Source: Candidatus Altimarinota bacterium
Lineage (GTDB): Bacteria > Patescibacteriota > Gracilibacteria > BD1-5 > UBA6164
Assembly (NCBI GenBank): GCA_026988025.1
Contig: JALSMB010000054.1
Coordinates: forward strand, 32,070-96,069
Reading direction: 5' to 3'
DNA length: 64,000 nucleotides
Shown: positions 59,583 through 64,000 of the stretch, one piece after another
Position numbering within the stretch: the stretch's first letter is position 1
Layout of the letters: every line of letters starts with the position of its first letter
Notes under the pieces: generated by a model
The model's input: the letters and a program-made list of their open reading frames with translations, nothing else
Told to the model about the DNA's origin: nothing
Database searches by the model: none
Translations under genes and position numbers: made by a program

Positions 59583-62144
59583 TTAATCTTTTTTTAATAA
59601 TTCATATATATCTTTAAAATTATCAATATCTTTTAATAACATTTCAACTCTTCAACTTCATAGGGTATAAATTTTCACTATACCATTTTTAAATATTTTA
59701 TTTATAAATCCTTGATTTTTTTCAATAAAATTAAATTTACTATAAAGGATAGATTGTCTTCTTTTATAAATAATTCATGATCAAAACAATACTCTATCTT
59801 TTTCAAAATTATAATATTTTACTTTTATAATCCATATAACTAATCAAATAATAATCAGAAAAAATATTGATAAAGCAATTCAAACAATTAAATCAATTCA
59901 TAATGATACTGCTCAAATAATGATAGCTAAAATACTAATTAAGAAAATAGAATTTCACACATCTTGTTTAGATTTAGTTAATAAATTAGTATCAATTTTA
60001 CTTTCATTTAATATATTATCAAAATATGAATGTGTATCAAATACATTTGATACAAATGGTATTTTTACAGAATTAGAAATTATTGAAAATCATTTTTTTC
60101 ATTTAGTTTCTACTGATTGTTCTCATGAAACATTAAAAATTAATGTTCATGTATTCGTTAATGGATATTTCATTGATTTCATTCATTTAATATTTCTAAA
60201 CATTATATAGTATTTAGAAACAAAAAATATTCCAGAAATAGATTCAATATAATCATTAGAAATATGTTGTATAAATCTAGAAGATTTATAATAAAATATT
60301 TTATAAATAAATATTAATATAAAAATTACAAAGAAAGGTATTAATCCTAATAATACGAAAACTAAATTAATTTCATTAATGAATATTGAAACTAGTATTA
60401 GTACAAAAAATAATAATATGAAAAATAAAGTTGCTCAAATATTAGACTTTATATAATTGATAAAACTAAAATTTATCGGTAAAGACTTTTTATCTTCTTC
60501 TAATTTAACTCATACTTTTGCTAAAATATTTTTTTCTAAGTCTTCTGATTTTTTAATATTAGAAAATGTTATATTTGAACTCGAACCAATAGACCAAAAT
60601 GATATACTACAAGTTCATAGTAACTTATCAAGTAAAGATTCTTTAATAATTACTCAAGTTATTTTTTCAACACTAAATGAATTATGTTTTTTACTTAAAA
60701 ACTCAAACTTTTTTTCTATACTAGATTCTTCTACTAAAAATGTAGTAAATTTTACTCTTATAATTTGGATAATAATTACTGCTACAAATGCAGGTGGAAA
60801 AACTATTGATGGTAATGTAAGAATTAATGATTTAAGCATACTCATCTTATATTCTCACTTAAAACTTTTATCATAATCTAATGGTTTTTCAATTTTATCT
60901 TTAAATCATATTAAACTATTTATACTTTTTTCTTCTCATTTTAAAACATCTTTTTCTCACATTATAATATTATCCTTAAGATATTTTATATTTTTCATCA
61001 TTTGTTCTCAATCTAACATATTTTTGAATGAAACCTTATTATTAGATCATTCAGAACTAACAACTACATCATGTAATCAAAATATTTTTGAGAAAAAACT
61101 TTGTGTATTTTCAGTATCTGCTACTGATTCCATAGGAAGAAATGCATAATGTTTAGTTAGAAATCATTCTGTATAAAAAATAGAATCTGTATAAACATCA
61201 TATTGTCTTCTTTTTAAATCTAAATAAGAAACTATTATTATTAATACCATTACTATTATAAATAATATAGTTGGTAAAATAATTAATATTCAACCTGATG
61301 TGATACTTCAATTAGATAGTTCTGTAATTAAATTTCAAAATAAAACAAATACTATGAAAAAATTAGCAATTATTTTTCAAAAAATTTCTCATACTATTCA
61401 TAACCAATGTGGTTTTGCAGTTTGCACTAATTTATCTTTTAATAAATGGAAACCATTCTTTCTCATTCTAACTTGAACATTATCGTAAATATCCATTGTA
61501 GAATCAATATTTCTTAGATAAATTGCTGAATTATCACTTCAAGCAGTCTTTATTCTTAAATTTCAAGTTCAAAATATTTTATATTGGATAAATCATAAAA
61601 TTGATCTAACTTCAGTAATTTTATCTAATTGTACTTCAATAGAGTTATCAGAGAATAAATTTCAATAATTATAAATTATCTTTCTATCACTTAGTATGTA
61701 TTCCTCTTTTTTAAATTTAATATTGAACCAATAATAAATAGCTGCTGTAAATCATAGTAATAATAATCAAATTCACATATTCATAAAAAATGCTATTATA
61801 GTTATTATAGAAAATAATAATATTGGACTTCCAAGCAATATATAACTTTTTTTATTAGGCTTAATAACAATATCATCTTCTTTTTCAATAGATTTATTTT
61901 CTTCTTTTATTACTTTATCATCTTTTATTTCCTCCGATTTAGATTCTATTATCTCCTTTCCCTCTTGCACTTCTATTTTCTCTTCATTTTTAATTTCATC
62001 TTTTTCTTCAATTTCTATATCATCATTTTTAGAAAAATCTAATACAAATATATTTCAACATTCAGAACATTTAACTTTTTTTCATTCCAATTTAGAATCT
62101 ATTTCATATTCTTTATTACATTTAGGACAATTTATTTTAGCCAT
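59583..62144 (-). CDS. 853-aa zinc-ribbon multi-TM protein with repeated bacterial PH-like segments
   Basis: MAKINCPKCNKEYEIDSKLEGKKVKCSECGNIFVLDFSKN zinc ribbon; repeated YILSDRKIIYNYG.../YDVYTDSIFYTEGFLTKHYAFLPMESVAD.../RVLFGSGIIYKRRQSILYSKFNFIEKNQG. Confidence 0.82.
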
Positions 62145-62237
62145 ATTAATTATTTAAGTATAAATCCATTAAATAATAACATTCTTTTCATTAATGTACA
62201 AAATAATATATAATAATATAAATTATTATTTATATTA

Positions 62238-63005
62238 ATGTATATGGAAAAAATTACACTACCTATTGAAAAAGATCATGATGATACTATTAAACCCTGA
62301 AATCCAGATTTTTGATGGTTATTTAAAATGTTAATTATTATAATTCCATTTATTATTATTTCATATTTATTATTCTATTTATTTGCATATTTTATTATAT
62401 GAAATATTACTATTCAAAAAGAAAGAGAATTATTTGGTGATATTAATAATAAAAACACTATTTTTTATATAAATAATAAATTAAAAAATAAAATACCTAA
62501 TAATACATTAGATAAAATAAATATATATTTAGAAGATAATGAAGAAATAAATGCTTATGCTGTAATTTGATGAAATATTATAATTACTACATCTTTATTG
62601 GATAATATAAAATATGAAGAAGAAATAATATTTATAATATGACATGAAATACAACATATAAAAAATAGAGATGTATTAAAAAATTTATTAACTGACATAC
62701 CATTTTATTTAACACTACAATTTATGTGATTTAATGTAAATAATCAAATATTATCTACAACAAATAACTATCCAAATAAATATACTGAGTTAAGTGCTGA
62801 TAATTGATGAATTAAATTAATTAATGATATGTGACTAAATTTAAAATGTAGTACATATTTCTTTGAAAAAGATAATGATAAATTTAATACTTATAAACAA
62901 TTTTTATCAGACCACCCAACTAACATTAATAGAATTAAAAATATTAATAAACAAAATTTAAATACAAATAAAAAATGTAACTTATTTAATTATAAAAAAG
63001 ATTAA
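62238..63005 (+). CDS. M48-family membrane metallopeptidase-like
   Basis: NAYAVIGGNIIITTSLLDNIKYEEEIIFIIGHEIQHIKNRDVLKNLL...ELSADNGGIKL. Confidence 0.9.
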
Positions 63006-63029
63006 AGTTTAACTAAACTCTAATCTTTT

Positions 63030-63737
63030 TTATAACATTACTTTAGCATCATCAACAAAATAATTTGTTTTACACCCAGGACAACCTAAATAATACCTAT
63101 AGTAGAAACTTTTATTTTTTTTATTTATCTTTTTAGGGATCTTTTTTTCTACTTTTGTTCCACATTTTCTACAAGCTTGTCATTCTGCTGTTATCTTTAT
63201 ACTTTTATCATTATTTTCATTTAGTACTTTTCTTATTTCTGATTCATTATCTAAAGCTTCTACATCTTTTTTAACATTTTCAACATTAGAATAAGATTGA
63301 TTTTTTAATATTTGTTCAGTTGCTAATTCATCACATCTTTCATTTTCCTCATGACCATTATGTCATCTTACCCAGTTAAACTTTACTTCATGTTGTTCAA
63401 CTATATTTAATAATCTTTCCCATAAATCTGCATTTAATACTTTGTCAGAACTATTCCTCATCCAATTATTTTCTTTCCAATTTATTGCCCATCATTTATC
63501 AATTCAATTAACTACATAACTTGAATCTGTATAAAGATTTACTTTTGATTTTGTTTTAAGTTTTTCAAGTCCAATAATAGCCCCAGTTAATTCCATTCTA
63601 TTATTTGTAGAATATTCTTCAAATCAAGAAAATTCCTTAATATTTCATTTATATTTCATTACTACTCCATATCAACCCACTCAAGGATTTGGTCTAGCTC
63701 ATCAATCTGAATATATATCTACTTTAGGTAATTTCAT
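63030..63737 (-). CDS. rnhA: ribonuclease HI with C-terminal zinc-ribbon extension
   Basis: VDIYSDGGARPNPGVGGYGVVM...[19 protein letters not shown]...[22 protein letters not shown]...[22 protein letters not shown]...CPGC tail. Confidence 0.93.
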
Positions 63738-63783
63738 TTTTTTCTTTATTTTTTATTAAAACTTAGTTTTTAGTTTAACAAAA

Positions 63784-63820
63784 AAGTATTAGAGTGCAAA
63801 CCCTAATATTTTTATTTTTT
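63784..63820 (-). terminator. probable intrinsic terminator
   Basis: aagtattagagtgcaaaccctaatatttttatttttt. Confidence 0.55.
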
Positions 63821-63922
63821 AAATGATATAAAATTTCTTCTATTTAATATATATTTACTTCTTCTAGGATTTTTTGGGCTAATATAAAATAAGTGTGCTA
63901 AAAATCTATAAATTTCTTTCAT
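63812..63922 (-). CDS. small basic ORF (36 aa)
   Basis: MKEIYRFLAHLFYISPKNPRRSKYILNRRNFISFKK, followed by a terminator-like hairpin. Confidence 0.35.
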   Translation of the reverse strand: MKEIYRFLAHLFYISPKNPRRSKYILNRRNFISFKK

Positions 63923-64000
63923 AAAGCCACAAAGAAACGAACGAAATTAACCTATCTTTTCTAAGTCATCTGTGTCTAAAAATATGACCATCTAAAACTC

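Noticed and set aside
59920-60876. Plus ORFs 59920-60210 and 60457-60876
   Set aside because: Antisense to the 853-aa zinc-ribbon/PH-like protein
1-64000. Frameshifted/pseudogenised genome because of many short ORFs
   Set aside because: Reading TGA as Gly restores long intact frames with correct motifs

Overview
AT-rich, gene-dense bacterial window that must be read with UGA = glycine (translation table 25, known from Gracilibacteria/BD1-5 and Absconditabacteria/SR1). In-frame TGA falls exactly on invariant glycines: Walker A of PilB, FtsE and two T4SS-type ATPases, the FtsZ GGGTGTG loop, the DnaJ G/F region, and the prepilin K-GFT site. The supplied ORF track uses TGA as a stop, so most of its entries are fragments or antisense artefacts. 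I re-read the window under code 25; I checked coordinates of complete CDSs for frame and length by hand. Content: a large type IV pilus locus (several prepilins, some fused to FGE/C-type-lectin, LamG or discoidin-like domains; pilB, a SpoIIE-type phosphatase, pilC, pilA, pilT); a toxin-antitoxin island between pilA and pilT (three hicBA-like pairs, one RelE-type pair, a truncated toxin remnant) built on ~90 bp terminator-promoter repeats; ftsA-ftsZ-nusA-rplI-ruvX; two T4SS-type ATPases; PiT + VTC-domain pair; GH114-like secreted enzyme; TelA + AAA ATPase cluster; an undescribed PRTase-methyltransferase-GNAT-like cassette; one tRNA-Glu. At least two loci (a c-type cytochrome and an HNH-protein pair) look like imports from standard-code organisms: no TGA-Gly and strong Shine-Dalgarno sequences that the neighbours lack. 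No CRISPR array, rRNA or transposase was recognised.
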